This document shows, piece after piece, positions 1 through 11,435 of a DNA stretch of 64,000 nt. Position numbers and translations under genes: made by a program. How positions within the stretch are numbered: position 1 is the stretch's first letter; each line of letters starts with the position of its first letter. The DNA lies in the NCBI GenBank assembly GCA_009760855.2, contig WPIO01000001.1:21606501-21670500 (forward strand), read 5' to 3'. The notes under the pieces are model-generated. The model saw only the letters and a program-made list of their open reading frames with translations. It ran no database searches and had not been told where the DNA came from. This stretch comes from Cristatella mucedo. Lineage: Eukaryota; Bryozoa; Phylactolaemata; Cristatellidae.

Positions 1-3000
1 CACTATGTTGACGGTAAGTGTTTGCCATGCATGCAGGATGTCAATGCTCATTGTTTCTTTACTGCTGGGTATAGCTCAATGACCTTACAAGTAATGCAGT
101 GTGCTGTGGCATGATTTTGAACCTGTTGCTTAGCAATGAGACACGCATATGATACCATTGAGTGGAAGTCATTTCATCTTTGAGCGACTGTGCCTGCTAT
201 CTTTTTTCTATTGGACTGGTATGGTCTTACTTTTAATAGAACTTGTAGCAATGTTAACGTATAGGTTTGCCAGGGCTACTGCCAACTAAGCCTTGATACG
301 TTGCTGGAGGATATCTTGCTCCTTGGTAACTAGTGCATGCATTTTAAAATGTTTTAGGAATGGCTAGTGTTTCAGACTTACGCCTTATTAGATCTTAATT
401 TTTTGTTTCAATTTTGCCCTCGACTTGTTCCATCTTGGCAGTGAATGCACAGCAACGGTGTTCATCTCCTTTCCTTTCTAGCATGCCTTCTTGCGATAGC
501 TGCACTTACTAACCGGTTAGTTATTACTTTTTTGAAATTGTAGACTACCAAAAGGTAGAGTCTCAGTTTTTGAAGTACGTTCTTGCACGACCAGCTGATG
601 TGCTCCAGATTCTTAGCTCAGAAAGATTGGCTTTGCAAGAGCAGCTCGTGGAATGTGGTGGGGAGAAGGTGAGGCACATGTCTTGCATTCCGATTCAATT
701 TAGTCGTAGTAGTAGTAGTAGTAGTAGCAGCAGCAGTAGCAGTAGTATAGCTCACCACGGGAGGGGAGGTTTAATTAAAATGAAATTATAAGCTGACGCT
801 CGAATTTTTTGTAGACTTTTGAAGGAGCATTTGTTGCTGCTGCTCTACGGTTGCTTGAGGTACGTTCATTGCACCCTGCAGGCAATACTTTCGCTTTATA
901 ATTAGTTGTGCACCAAGGCCCATAGCTATTTAGATGTTGTTGTAGGACAAGGAATCACATTTAAATTCAGTCAGTTCATTCGTGTCTCGAAACACATTTG
1001 ATGTGGAGAAGGCTTGTGGCTCTGTGTGTTCCTCAGGAGCTTCTACTATCGTTCGAAAAGTAAGCCTTTTGCTTATCTGCATTTATTTTTTGATTGTCGC
1101 CCTGTGCAGCTCATCTCAGGAACTTATATTTTTTCATCTTGATATATTTAGATATATATATTTTGATATGTTTATATATATATATATATATATATATTTA
1201 TTTATAACTTAGGCTTTCATTAAATAATTATAATACATTTGTTTTAGAGCCTGCAGAGAGCATCTCTTTCTAGGCACTTTTTTTTGCTGCAAATTAAGCA
1301 TACTCGGATGGTTAGTGGTAACATGCTCAATGACAACTAGCATAACATGGGTAGAGGTGCCGTGCACTGTGTCAGCATGCAAAAATGGTTAGTGGCAGCG
1401 TGCACAGTGTCAGCTGCACAAGCACACAAAAGACGAATCATGTGGACCCACCAGATGCATTTTAGGCTTTTTAAATGTCAAGTCAGAGGATGTCGTGACA
1501 CGACAAGTCAGAAGTGAGTACTAGACTTCATGGGCATACGAACTAAAGGCACGGTCTCTAACGGTTTTGAGGTTCGTACGAGGTATAGGTAAACAGTTGG
1601 ATTCCGAAAAGCAGGTGGTACGATGCTTAGCCTGACAGGGAGTAGATCTGATAGGTAGGCTGGAGCCAAAGAATGGAGGGACCTGAAAGTGAGTGACAAA
1701 ACCTTGAATTCGATGCGTTGCTTGACTGGTAGCCAGTGCAGGTCGGCAAGAAGTGGTCTGCTGTGGCAACTTCGATGCTGACGACAGACAAGCCTAGCTG
1801 CAGAGTTTTGCACCAGCTGTAAGTGTCTGATTGCACAGGCGGTTAGAACAGCAAGCAGTAAGTTACAGAAGTCGAGATGGGATGTCACAAATGCATGGAC
1901 CAATTTAGATATGGTATCTGTCTAAGCAAAGTTATGTAGCTGAAAGTAGGCATACTTGACTGTATAGCTAATGTGGTCGTCTAATGAAAGGTCACTTTGG
2001 AACACTATCACCTAGATTTCGTGCAGATTCAACGGGACATGCTTTTAGAGCCGATTGTGAGCCTTAAAATTTTCAATTTCTGAATCACACGGTTTGTTCA
2101 TAACTAGTAAGTTGGTTTCTTCATCCAATTTAAGAAAGCTGCGGCCATCCATGAGTGGATGCCATCGATACATGCAGCAAGGGAGCTGAGAGAATTCGAC
2201 ATGATTGGGGGCTGGTAAGGATCAAAGCAAAGGTATAGCTGAGTGTCATGTGCATAGAAGTGAAAGCCTAGATTGTGCCTGGCAATCACATTGGCAAGAG
2301 AGGAAGTATAAACCGTGAAAAGAATGGGACCAAGCACAGATCCCTGATGCACCCCATACTTAAGTGCTTCCTCGGATGATCGTTTTCCATTTACATCAAT
2401 ACTCGGGAGCCTCCTACTGAGATGGGACTTAAACCATCGCAGTGGAATACCAGTGATGCCCAGGCAAGATGAGAGGTGCTCGAGAAGTACTAGGTGATCG
2501 ACAGTATCAAAAGTTGCCGAAAGATGGGAGCAATACAAGCAGAGACTATGCAGGCGACAGACAGATGTACCCATGCTTTAATCCCTCCCAGCCTTTCAGC
2601 ATGTCAAACACTCTTAACTCCCCTGCTGCATGTAATGCTGACATCTGTAGTTGGATAGCAGCAGACTGTCAAATTGAATGGTGATAAAACCAGCTTACTA
2701 ATTGTGGGCAAACGTAATGGGAATCAGAAAGTTGGAAAACCTACCTCTCAAATGGTCTCGGCCAGCATATCTGCTGAAGCGTGTGCACACAATCTAGATG
2801 TCCTGTCATAAGTGGTCTTACACCAGACGACTGCATCAGGTCCCCAGTGAAGTCTCTACCTTCTGCTAGGTAAATGGTGAAAACTCGACCTGCTTATACA
2901 GGACTTTTGTAACTCACTTTTTGCAGGTCATCCGGCATGTGCAATCAGGCGCTCAACAGTTCATGCAAAACTGCAGCCAGGCTTGCCTGTCATGAGTGGA

Positions 3001-6000
3001 GCAGTTGCCACATTTCGGAGCAGTTGCTACATTGCGCCACTTCTCGTTGGCCTGCTCTGGCTCCCCGTCGGCTTGGTCTGGCTCCCCGTCAAGCAGAGCT
3101 TTGACCAAGGTTTTGTCACTTTTAGTTCCCCTGCATTCACTTGCTTCAGCCTATCAGAACTACTACTGAATCAGGAAAGTCATGGTACTGCTCTCGCTTT
3201 TGACTCATCATTTAGCTGTGCCTCGATCCAACCTGAAATTTTTTGGAGACCATTGGTTCGTATGCACCCATAACCTTGAGTTCACTTCCGACATTTACTC
3301 CCAAAGCCTTAAGTTCACTTCCGACTGACGTCATGACATATGTGTCCAGACAAGGGAGGTCACAAAGCATCATGGTGGGACGTCACATTAAACGAGCATA
3401 TACTGACGGCTTACGTTTTTTTGGGCTGTCAATAAATATTTCAGCACGGCATTACTACCTGGCATCTTAGAAAACTGTCATTAGCCGAACGAATTTACAG
3501 CCATAGCAGTGGCAACCTTACCCGGAGGATATTATTGCTCCTTAGTATACATACCTAGATGTTTTACACCGTGACAATTTAAACTTAAAATATATATGCC
3601 TTGATTTTTAAGTCACTTTTAGTTGAGGACGGATCTATAATGTGTGCTTATTTTCATGAGGATGCCATCGCTTGTGTAATGGAAATTAGGTTCAGGCTGC
3701 TTGTCATTTCAGTCAGATGATGACCTACCAGTCGCTGAAACAATTCCTTCTGAAGCAATCGGTACCTGTTCAGGTTCCGTTATACATGATGGAGGTGCTT
3801 ATGCCGAAGATGTAACCAGCTCTGGATGCAACCAGCTCGTTGATACAACATCGGGTACGTATTTTGTTGTTGTTGCTAAGTCCACTCAGGGCCATAAGTG
3901 TTGACACACCAACATTATGGCTGACACGGTTGGTCGTGAGACTTGCTGGCTAGAATTCTATGGGCTTCCAGGTACAGAAGCTGCACACGATGTATCACAA
4001 TATTTACTTAGCTCTTATGCGTATATTAAACAACGGTACTTAACATTTTAGGCTGTAAGAGATAATAAGAATAATACACGATAAAGCACCCTCAGAGAAC
4101 TCATAATCTTTCTAGGCACTTGACATTTGCTGCAAAGGAAACGATAGAATGATGAGTGGAATCATGCTCGATGAACAACAAAGTAAGGGGTGACATGCAC
4201 TGGGTCAGCATGCAAATGTGGTTAGTAGCAGTATGCACCGTGTCGCCTCACCGTGGTCCACGATGGCTGCCTGCCATGGAGTGGTCATCAAAGCCGCATG
4301 CTTCTAAACTGTGGAATGTGATGCTAACTTCACAGCATTTGAAGCTGATTGAATTAGAAAATGATGTGCCATAGTCGGCATCAGGAGAGTAGTTGTCGTT
4401 GCATAAGGATTGTGGAAGTTAGTTCCGCAGTCAAGACCTGCAGAGCTTTAGTCGCCAAAGGTCTGTAAGCGGAAGAATGGAATAACTGATGTATTGTTCT
4501 CAGGACCTGATGTCACGAGGAGGCGGGAACTGGTGCAGCAGTTCAGCTAGCAGAGAGCCAAGCCATGTCGGTCCTTGTGGGTCAGCTTAAGAACTTCCCG
4601 GTATCTGTTGATCACTCGCTAGTCATTGCTGCTCTTTCAGCAAAGGAGACTGGTCTGAAAGCTCTGGGGCTTGTTAACTAGTCTTACAGCCATATTCATG
4701 ACCAGCTACAGTGGCGTAATGGCTAAGAAGAAAAATAAGTTATGGGTGTGATGAACCTATACTATCTCAGAAATGAGAGCTCTAGCTTGAACACTCCACT
4801 GTATTTGAGCTGATATACTAGCTCACGGTTTTAGTTATGGTAGTGTTATTTTTTATTCTTGTGGATCGTGAGCATTCGTTGAGAGTTTGTGGTTGATCTT
4901 TTTAGCTGTTTCTGCCGGGGAAAGCAGCTTGGATTTAGCTGGAGGACGTAAAGCAAACATCAAAACCGACGTGTATTACTTTTACCAGTCAGCTGATGGG
5001 CAGCACATGTATCTGCACTCGCTGAATGCCCGATGTTTGGCCAGAGAATATGGAAGCCTTGAAATGGCCCCAGATGTTTTGATTGCAACTATCATCGAAA
5101 TAGAATATATGACAATGACTGAGGTATGTTGCTTTTTTGCTATGTGTTTTGCATATGGTTTGGATGGTGTTTCAACTGTAACCCATGCTGATAGTTCAGG
5201 TGAGATCCCCACTGCTCCGATTTGCTGTAGGACGTAAGGAAGCGCCTTCGTTACCTGAGTCACGTTCCTTTGAGCTGCCAGTTTACAGTCGTTGAACTTA
5301 TGCTGTTACCACCATTGGTGTCACCTAACACATTGAGAATATTCGACGAGGAGATAAAGCGCCGCCAGCACGCTCGAAATAAGAAGGAGCGTTTGGAAAA
5401 TGAGCTTGCCAAACGTGCCGAACTGGAGCAAGAACGGATTATGGGGAGATGTAAGCCTTTGCGGTTGGTTTTAAGCTGACTTCTATAATTTGGGCTTTGC
5501 TAGCCATCGAGATTATATTTTGGATTCTGTTACGCCTGTGGTGCTGCTTGTCAGATTTCGAGACGATTCCACCTTCTCTCTAGGGTATTGTCATAAGATG
5601 TGTGGATTTAGCTTTGCTGCATTAGTGGTGGCTTACAGCATGCTTTTTACTATTTGCCCGATAAACCTGGTTATTAGCAAGCTGGGCCTGCATGCTCTTG
5701 TTGTAAGGGATATCCTGAATCGTGGGCTTGTGCAGATGTTGGCAGAAACAAGAAAACATGTTGGAATGTTTACCTTCTAGTTCCAGAACTTTCTGTGCCA
5801 CTATCAAGTGAAAGCCACTTCCCCGACGTTGTTCCGAGCCCCCCTGAGCGCGAGTACATCAACCTTGCTGAAGCGCCGAGCTGCAGTGGTTCTGCAGAGC
5901 CTCCAGGAACTTGCAAGACATTTGCTCAGGTAATTTACATTTGCTGAGATAACTTGGTCGCCTTGTAAGGGTGCCTTTTACAGACCCTTATTTGACCCGA

Positions 6001-6543
6001 GAGTTAGAGTGCTCAGCTTTGACGACCGAGGTTGTGGGCTCGAGGCCTTTGTGTAAGTGAAGAGCCTAAATTGAAATCCAAGTTCTATTAAGCTGCAATC
6101 GAAATGATGTATACATTTTTTTAATTTTTTATATATTTTATCGTATATTTTTTGTAGACATTGCTGGCAAACAACGGGCAGCAGCGTACCTTATCTCCAT
6201 CTGTGGCTGTTGGGATTTCAGCCAGGAAATGTGCTTCACTTGGTGCTGCTGTAGAGAATGTAGACGGTGATGAAATGGCTGTACCAAACTATCAGACGAC
6301 CTTTGGGGATGCATTGGAGGCTGCTTTTAATAATTTAGCCTTGGCATCTGGTAAGATCCCCTGTTGCTTCTGACAGACTTGCACACACACTCGTCATCCA
6401 GTAAATTTTGATACTTGTGCCTGATCATCCATACTGCTTTTACATTTGTAGATCAAGCAAACCTTGCTGATAGGAGAACAGGCAATAAGAAAAAGAAACA
6501 GAAGCTTTTGTTCTCGACAACTATAGCTCGTGCAAAGCCTTAA
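1..6543 (+). CDS. RNF10: RING finger protein 10, C-terminal half (multi-exon, 5' end outside window)
   Basis: RNF10 is a RING-type E3 ubiquitin ligase; the RING exons would lie left of the window. Exons read here, with consistent phases: 1-13 (partial), 544-668, 815-859, 946-1059, 3713-3854, 4906-5123, 5231-5450, 5781-5929, 6158-6350 and 6452-6543 (stop TAA). All have AG acceptors and GT donors. The sixth visible exon holds the family signature: [15 protein letters not shown], then a [10 protein letters not shown] block. The next gives [16 protein letters not shown] and a charged arginine/lysine/glutamate-rich helix. The tail [11 protein letters not shown] is the typical RNF10 C-terminus. Intron 1060-3712 is swollen by two LINE copies, 3855-4905 by LINE fragments and 5930-6157 by a SINE. 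The frame is open throughout, so the gene looks functional. Identity comes from remembered family sequence, not a search. Confidence 0.86.
703..748. repeat. AGT/AGC trinucleotide microsatellite
   Basis: A run of AGT units passing into AGC units just inside the intron that follows the 544-668 RNF10 exon. Reading through it gives a serine tract, but it lies beyond the splice donor and is not coding. Confidence 0.8.
1160..1203. repeat. AT-rich (TA)n tract
   Basis: TA dinucleotide repeat in RNF10 intron 1060-3712, directly before the 3' tail of an antisense LINE-A. Confidence 0.7.
1222..2546 (-). mobile_element. LINE-A copy, 5'-truncated, antisense in RNF10 intron
   Basis: Read on the - strand this holds an L2/CR1-type reverse transcriptase from the FDTVDH block, through a decayed GVPQGS block ([10 protein letters not shown]) and a decayed YADD box (YAHD), to the conserved C-terminal [13 protein letters not shown] region. 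The 3' untranslated region and terminal hairpin follow at about 1225-1290. Several frameshifts and stops make it dead. It sits head to head with the next copy. Confidence 0.8.
2547..3345 (+). mobile_element. LINE-A fragment, sense, head-to-head with the preceding copy
   Basis: Begins exactly where the antisense copy stops. It runs from the YADD region (decayed to YAGD; then [11 protein letters not shown], resembling QLYLCFDRSQP of better copies) into the C-terminal region near 3290. It lacks the 3' tail, and many frameshifts are visible. Confidence 0.65.
4048..4246 (-). mobile_element. LINE-A 3' end, antisense
   Basis: Short 5'-truncated copy of the last ~200 bp of LINE-A: AAT-rich tail, then the reverse of the terminal hairpin (GCACCCTCAGAGAACTC) and the 3' untranslated GCATGC-rich stretch. 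It lies in RNF10 intron 3855-4905. Confidence 0.8.
4368..4668 (-). mobile_element. LINE-B fragment, antisense
   Basis: Reverse complement of the LINE-B C-terminal coding region. It corresponds to the stretch seen intact at 9540-9850 (SPLLTELGRLPVEQ to the LWNSLP block), with frameshifts. It sits in the same RNF10 intron as the LINE-A end just before it. Confidence 0.7.
5990..6115 (+). mobile_element. SINE-B, degraded, in RNF10 intron
   Basis: A decayed tRNA-like head (GGTTAAG-like A box replaced by gagttagagtgctcagc, then ggttgtgggctcgagg as B box) is followed by a broken version of the SINE-B tail hairpin. The match to better copies at 54508 and 48585 is clear but low. Confidence 0.6.
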
Positions 6544-6632
6544 TACTAGCTTTTATCCTTACCTGAACTTCAAACCTGCGTTATCTACTTCGATGTGCTG
6601 GGTATGGCATTGTGTTAAGATGCTTTTAATTG

Positions 6633-6638
6633 AATAAA
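6633..6638 (+). promoter_or_regulatory. poly(A) signal of RNF10
   Basis: AATAAA about 90 bases after the RNF10 stop codon, on the coding strand. It is the only canonical signal close to the gene end, so it probably sets the 3' end of the mRNA. Confidence 0.7.
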
Positions 6639-6649
6639 GTCGCACAGGA

Positions 6650-7104
6650 AATGGTTTCTTATCCATTTTGGTTTTGTCTCGACACTGGATAGAAGCTGCA
6701 GGTACGTAAAGCCGTTATGGTGGCTGCCAGAAGGTAGGGTAAGATCGTATGCAGTGGTTTCCTAAAGTGATTTAAGAGGCAGGTGCGATGCATTGTATCG
6801 GCTTCCTATTTGTCAATTTAATTGCAGCAAATAACGTTGCTGGTATGTGAACGTAGCTGTAGCATTTCAAATGCTAGATCAAGACTAGGTAGCATTAAGA
6901 TATTGGCCACCGGCGTTGCATCTAATCCTGTATTTCTTAGTGCCTTCAAGGCAGCCTAGCTAATCATTTCGGACACCAGGCAGCACAAGCATTTTACACC
7001 AGGCAGCACAAGCATTTTGTTGCTGTTGGTATGCTGCTTTACGGCAGCTACAAGTTGCTCATAGGAGGATGAGTGAGATGTATGCGGATAACGGCTATAC
7101 ATGT
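6650..7104. other. Unassigned intergenic stretch after RNF10
   Basis: No gene recognised. It includes a perfect 23-bp direct duplication (acaccaggcagcacaagcat plus ttt) at 6973-7018 and passes gradually into degenerate LINE-A sequence. Confidence 0.5.
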
Positions 7105-8237
7105 ACCTCGATCTATCCTCAGGTATGCCAGAAATCCTTAGCCATGCAGCATGTATTGCTGACATACATGTGTAAATGGCAGCAAGCTTTGCCTAGCAGA
7201 AGGAATTTAAAACTAACGTACTAGTTATGAGCAAACCCAGTGCAACTCAGGAATGGGAAAATCTAACCATCAGAAGGCCTCCACAGCATTTATCCTATTG
7301 CTTAACGGTATTCAGTCTGGGTGTCCTGCTTTAATGTGATGTTTCACTGGACTACCACATCTGCTCCGAAGTCAGCACTACATGCAAGCCGGTCCATAAA
7401 TTCGTGACATCGCTTCTACTGTCACTACTAGTCTTTCGGCCTGTGCGATCAAACGCTTATAGTTGCACAATTCAGCTTAGCTAGTCGGTAATGGAGGGAG
7501 CAATTACTATATCATATCGTTTCGTACTCATTTACCCTGGCTTTCTTTCTATCAAGCAGAGTATCAACTTTTATCAACTCTTTTCAGGTCCGTTCATTCA
7601 CCTGCCTACATATCCGAACTACTTCCTAACCAGGCCATCGTACCGCTCCTTCTCTGGACTCAACATCGTTCAGCTGTACCTGCTAACAACCTCATATCCT
7701 TGGAGAACCGTTCCTTTAGTTGGGTTGTTCTTGCTTCCATAGACAGGAACTCATTGAATATGACTTGACTTCATGATATTCCCCGAGGACCAATGTAAAA
7801 TGAAGCTAAAAACCCACTGGTTTTTCAGTATTTTCTAGGTCCGTGTGATTCGATTTGCGTACTTATTTATGTCTGCTTACATTTTTCAGTTTTAACTGCT
7901 GCTAAAGCCTGGAACTCACTCCCGACTTCCGTCACATTCCCTGACTTGATCGCATTTAATAAGAAATTAAAAATGCCCCTATTTATCACAACATTTAGTG
8001 GGCTCTTGCAATTCGTCCTTTATGTACTTATGCGTGCTGACACTGTACATGCTGCCACTAACCGAACTTGCATGCTGACCCTGTGCATGTCAACCCTAAC
8101 CATATTATTCCTGTTTATTTAGCATCCTATCACTAACAATTCAATCGTGTTTCCTTTGCAGCAAATGGAAAGCGCCCAGAGAGAAATTGAGTTCTCTGAG
8201 GGGGCTTTATCAAGTTTGTTGTTATTATTATTATTAT
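7105..8237 (+). mobile_element. LINE-A, degenerate, with complete 3' tail
   Basis: Starts in the region after YADD (ctacatgtgtaaatggcagcaag resembles the intact copy near 38990), continues through the C-terminal domain and ends with the untranslated region, terminal hairpin (gcgcccagagagaaattg) and an ATT tail. Many indels. Confidence 0.7.
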
Positions 8238-8271
8238 AGCTATTCAATTGACTTGCTTCCATTCGAGCACA

Positions 8272-8341
8272 TGTAAAGTGCCTAGAGAGAGAGAAAGTGT
8301 CCTTATGGTGCTATGCAAATGTCGTAATAATATTACTATTG
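8272..8341 (+). mobile_element. Isolated LINE tail, divergent subfamily
   Basis: A stretch with the LINE hairpin plan (gtaaagtgcctagagagaga then gtgctatgcaaatgtc) ending in ATAATATTACTATT. The stem resembles the LINE-A tail but the 3' end reads GCTATGCAAATGT, so it is probably a relative. Confidence 0.55.
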
Positions 8342-8454
8342 TAAGGTCTGTCCGATAGTCACCTGCCCCACCGGTTGTAATGTACAGCAATGCGTGCCTT
8401 CTCGTGCGTGGTATTGTTGATAGTTCAGAGGAATTTCTGCTGGCACTTAGTCCT

Positions 8455-8533
8455 GTTCCTTTGCAAATGTAAAGCGCCTATAAAGAGATTGAGTTCTCTT
8501 GAGGGCGCTTTATCAAGTGTATTTTTATTATTG
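8455..8533 (+). mobile_element. LINE-A 3' tail only
   Basis: Extremely 5'-truncated insertion: the last ~75 bp of LINE-A with hairpin AAAGCGCC...GGCGCTTT and a TTTTTATTATT tail. It directly abuts the LINE-B copy that follows. Confidence 0.8.
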
Positions 8534-10068
8534 ATCGACTGCAATGTGCAACTATCGTCCAGTTTCCCTTCTTCCGTTCTCATCAGATTCTTGAAAAAAT
8601 TGTTGCTAAGCAGCTGGTTGAACATATTGAAAATAATGGAATGTCAGAAAGATTCCAATCAGGGTTCAAGAGGCAGCACTCCACTGAAACTGCTCTCCTC
8701 CGAGTTAACAATGACATTTTACTTGGTAACGACGACGGGAATGTCTGCTCTAGCTCTGCTAGATCGGTCTGCTGCCTTCGACACCATTGATCCCGAAGTT
8801 CTGCTTGAACGATTGAGAACAACGATCGGTCTGGCAGACGAAGCACTGGCGTGGTTTAAATCCTACTTGTCTGATCGTGTTCAATCCGTGCCGTGTTGGG
8901 GTCAGGTCTCAGACATGAGAAGGGTCACCTGTGGAGTCCCACAAGGGTCTGTACTCGGTCCCTTGCTGTTCTCCATTTATACGCAACCTCTGGGAAAAGT
9001 GATTAAGGCCCATGGAATAGGATATCACTTCTATGCTGATGATACTCAGTTGTATTTGTCATTTAAACCGTCGGAGTCTGCTGCAGCAACTGAGAAACTG
9101 AATGCTTGCCTTACCGATATTCGATCCTGGATGTCGGAAAACTTCCTGAAATTAAATGACGATAAAACCGAACTGCTGCTCATAGGACACCCTAAACGTG
9201 TAGCTGGATTAAAAGGCTTTGCTGTTCTAATAGGTGATGCTATTGTGTGACCTTCACCGCGTGCTCGTAATCTAGGTGTCGTGTTCGACAGCTGCCTCAA
9301 TTTCAAAAGCTTCATTCAGAAGACTGCCTCTACAGCTAGCCATCACATCCGATCCCTATCCAAGATTAGAAGCTGTCTCCCACAGTGGCTCGTATAAGAT
9401 TTAACTAGCTCTTTAGTTCTGTCTCGGCTTGATTATTGTAATTCCCTTTTGGCTGGGCTACCAAAGAAAGCTATTATGCCACTACAGCTGACTATGAATA
9501 TGGCTGCAAGGCTGGTCTTCAAGTCCCAGCGGTTTGAGCACGTGTCACCTCTGCTGACAGAGCTAGGAAGGTTGCCGGTTGAGCAAATGATACAGAGCTC
9601 AGTTCTTACGCTGACCCACAAGGCCCGCCACGGCTTAGCTCCTTCGTACCTAGCTGAACTGCTGCATCAGTTTCAGCCTGTTCGCGCCCTCAGGTCCTGT
9701 GTGGACAATAAATTAGCTGTCCCATTCCTCCGCTTAAAGACAGTTGGAGACAGAAGCTTTAGCTCTGCAGGTCCTAGACTGTGGAACTCGCTTCCACAAT
9801 TCTTACGCAACGACAACTACTCTCCAACTGCCGACTATGGCACATCTTTTGCAGCGGTCCTGAGCTGCTACTTCTATGCTACTCACTACCTCAACTGCTC
9901 TCCTGACTCTGCTATGCTTGCCACTTTCTCTTTGTTGCGTGAGATGAAATCTGTTGGCTACCGAATGCGTACCGAAAGCCGCTTAGGCTGTGAGTGCGCT
10001 ATACAAAACTCTCCTGCGTAACACCCACATGGTCTTTATGACTTTGTGGAGTTACTGACGGAGATACA
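8534..10068 (+). mobile_element. LINE-B, longest copy, with reverse transcriptase
   Basis: L2-like non-LTR retrotransposon, 5'-truncated. Visible in order: NYRPVSLLP-type start of the RT fingers near 8545; FDTIDPEVLLERL; CGVPQGSVLGPLLFSIY at about 8930; the catalytic YADD box at 9032-9043; LNDDKTELLLIG; then LDYCNSLLAGLP and the C-terminal LPVEQMIQSSVLTLTHKARHGLAPSYL block to a stop near 10020. The 3' end is a hairpin (gtaacacccacatggtc ... tttgtggagttac). Frame changes at about 8700 and 9250-9450 show it is inactive. It is the best reference for the other LINE-B fragments. Confidence 0.85.
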
Positions 10069-10079
10069 GGTTAGTGCAT

Positions 10080-10341
10080 TGCATAACTGTGGATATTGCC
10101 TAGCACATACAGGCCTAGGACGGATTTTTAGAAGAGTGACCGATGAGATTTTTGGCAGATTTAGGGTTTTGACTTACTGTGCGTTATATTTCCCGACGTA
10201 GCTGCTGTGATTCATCGAGCTTTCATATATGTACGCGTTGAGAGAAATAAAGATTTAATACTCGTTTACAGCTCACGCCTGAGCTGTGGCTTCGTGAGAC
10301 TCCACTAGAACTGCTGCCACGGGAGCCGCTATAATACAACA
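10080..10341 (+). mobile_element. LTR fragment related to LTR-X
   Basis: Shares with the 60348-60635 LTR (read on its own strand) an ordered set of blocks: TATATGTAC, AATAAAGATT near 10246, CGTTTAC.GCTCACGC, CGTGAGA.TCCAC.AGAAC, and a terminal ACAACA ending at 10341. A TGG-initial primer-binding-like sequence (TGGCACGTGGGAG) starts at 10344. The 5' boundary is uncertain. Internal sequence is soon replaced by LINE-A. Confidence 0.6.
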
Positions 10342-10499
10342 ACTGGCACGTGGGAGAAAAGGAAGCTGTAAAGTGGGATGCCCCAAGAATTTGATTGTAA
10401 CTGAATGACCGATGAAGTAACTGTTAATCCTGCGGATTGACCATGACAACGCCAAACTTACAAGAGTTTGCCTTCCACTATGTATCCAAACATTCCTTC

Positions 10500-10990
10500 A
10501 TCGTCCATCTTCCAAATACGATTCTCTGGCTCCAGCCTACTTAGCAGACCTACTGCCCCACCAGGCTAAACATCGCTTTTCGGAAACTAACTGTTTGCCC
10601 ATACCTCGTATGAACCTAAAATCCTTTGGGAGACCGTGCATTTAGTTCGCATGCTCCCAAAGCCTGGAACTCACGCCTGACTTGCATCACGACATCTCCT
10701 GACTTGACTACAAGTAAACAGAAACTAAGAACGCATCTATTTATCATAACATTTAGTGGGTCCCTGCGATTCGTACTTTATTTGCTTATGCGTGCTGACA
10801 CTGTTGCATGCTGCCACTAACCACACGTGCATGCGGACTGTACATATCACCCCTAACCATGTAATTCATGTTGTTTATCAAGCACGATACCACTCACCAT
10901 TCAATCGTGTTTCCTTTGCAGCAAATGTAAAGCGCCTAGAACGAGATTGAGTTCTCTGAGGGCGCTTTATCAAGTGCATTATTTTTATTA
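10500..10990 (+). mobile_element. LINE-A 3' fragment
   Basis: Begins in the SLAPAYLADLLPHQAKHR region of the C-terminal domain and runs through FGRPCI.SHAPKAWNS to the untranslated region and the terminal hairpin, ending ATTATTTTTATTA. Frameshifted. Confidence 0.8.
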
Positions 10991-11099
10991 CGACACTACC
11001 CTGAGCTCACCGTCCCGACCTCTCCGAAGAGGGATCAGCCATCTTCAGGAAAGAGGAGCAAGTCATTGTAAATTCAGATTCCAGTTTAGCAGGTCGACT

Positions 11100-11435
11100 G
11101 AGCAGAGAAAGCCCAACTTCTCCAATCACAAAGACATCAAGGATTTTATCAGAAAACTTGGTTTTACCTAGTCAAATACTGAGCTTCTTACATCTAGGCG
11201 CAAGGAGACGTCTCTTGAAGTCAATATCCTCGACGCTCACATTGAAAAATTCAAGAAGAACTTGGGAGCTTACTCAGAAGAGTAAGGCGTTCGCTTTCAC
11301 CAGGATATACTGGACTTAGAACGTCGTTACCATGGATAGTGTGAAGAAAACATAACGGTGGACCGTGTTTGGGGGCTTCTAGGACAAAGCGACTGGCATT
11401 ATAGCCGCAAATCTAGAGCATCTACTCATTTCTGA
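11100..11435 (+). pseudogene. Pseudogene of a repetitive, uncharacterised 'GERFHQDI'-type protein
   Basis: One frame reads ETSLEVNILDAHIEKFKKNL, then GAYSEE-stop-GVRFHQDILDLERRYHG-stop, and ends WGLL....HYSRKSRASTHF-stop at 11433. The (G)ERFHQDI...E.RY.G...DY.W.L pattern belongs to a protein tail repeated many times in arthropod and other invertebrate genomes and thought to be mobile-element derived. Three in-frame stops and degraded flanks mark it as dead. The family assignment is from memory of the motif. Confidence 0.55.

Noticed and set aside
1222-3345. Twin-priming inversion of a single LINE-A
   Set aside because: The two arms overlap in content (both contain the YADD-to-C-terminus part), which a single twin-primed insertion would not give.
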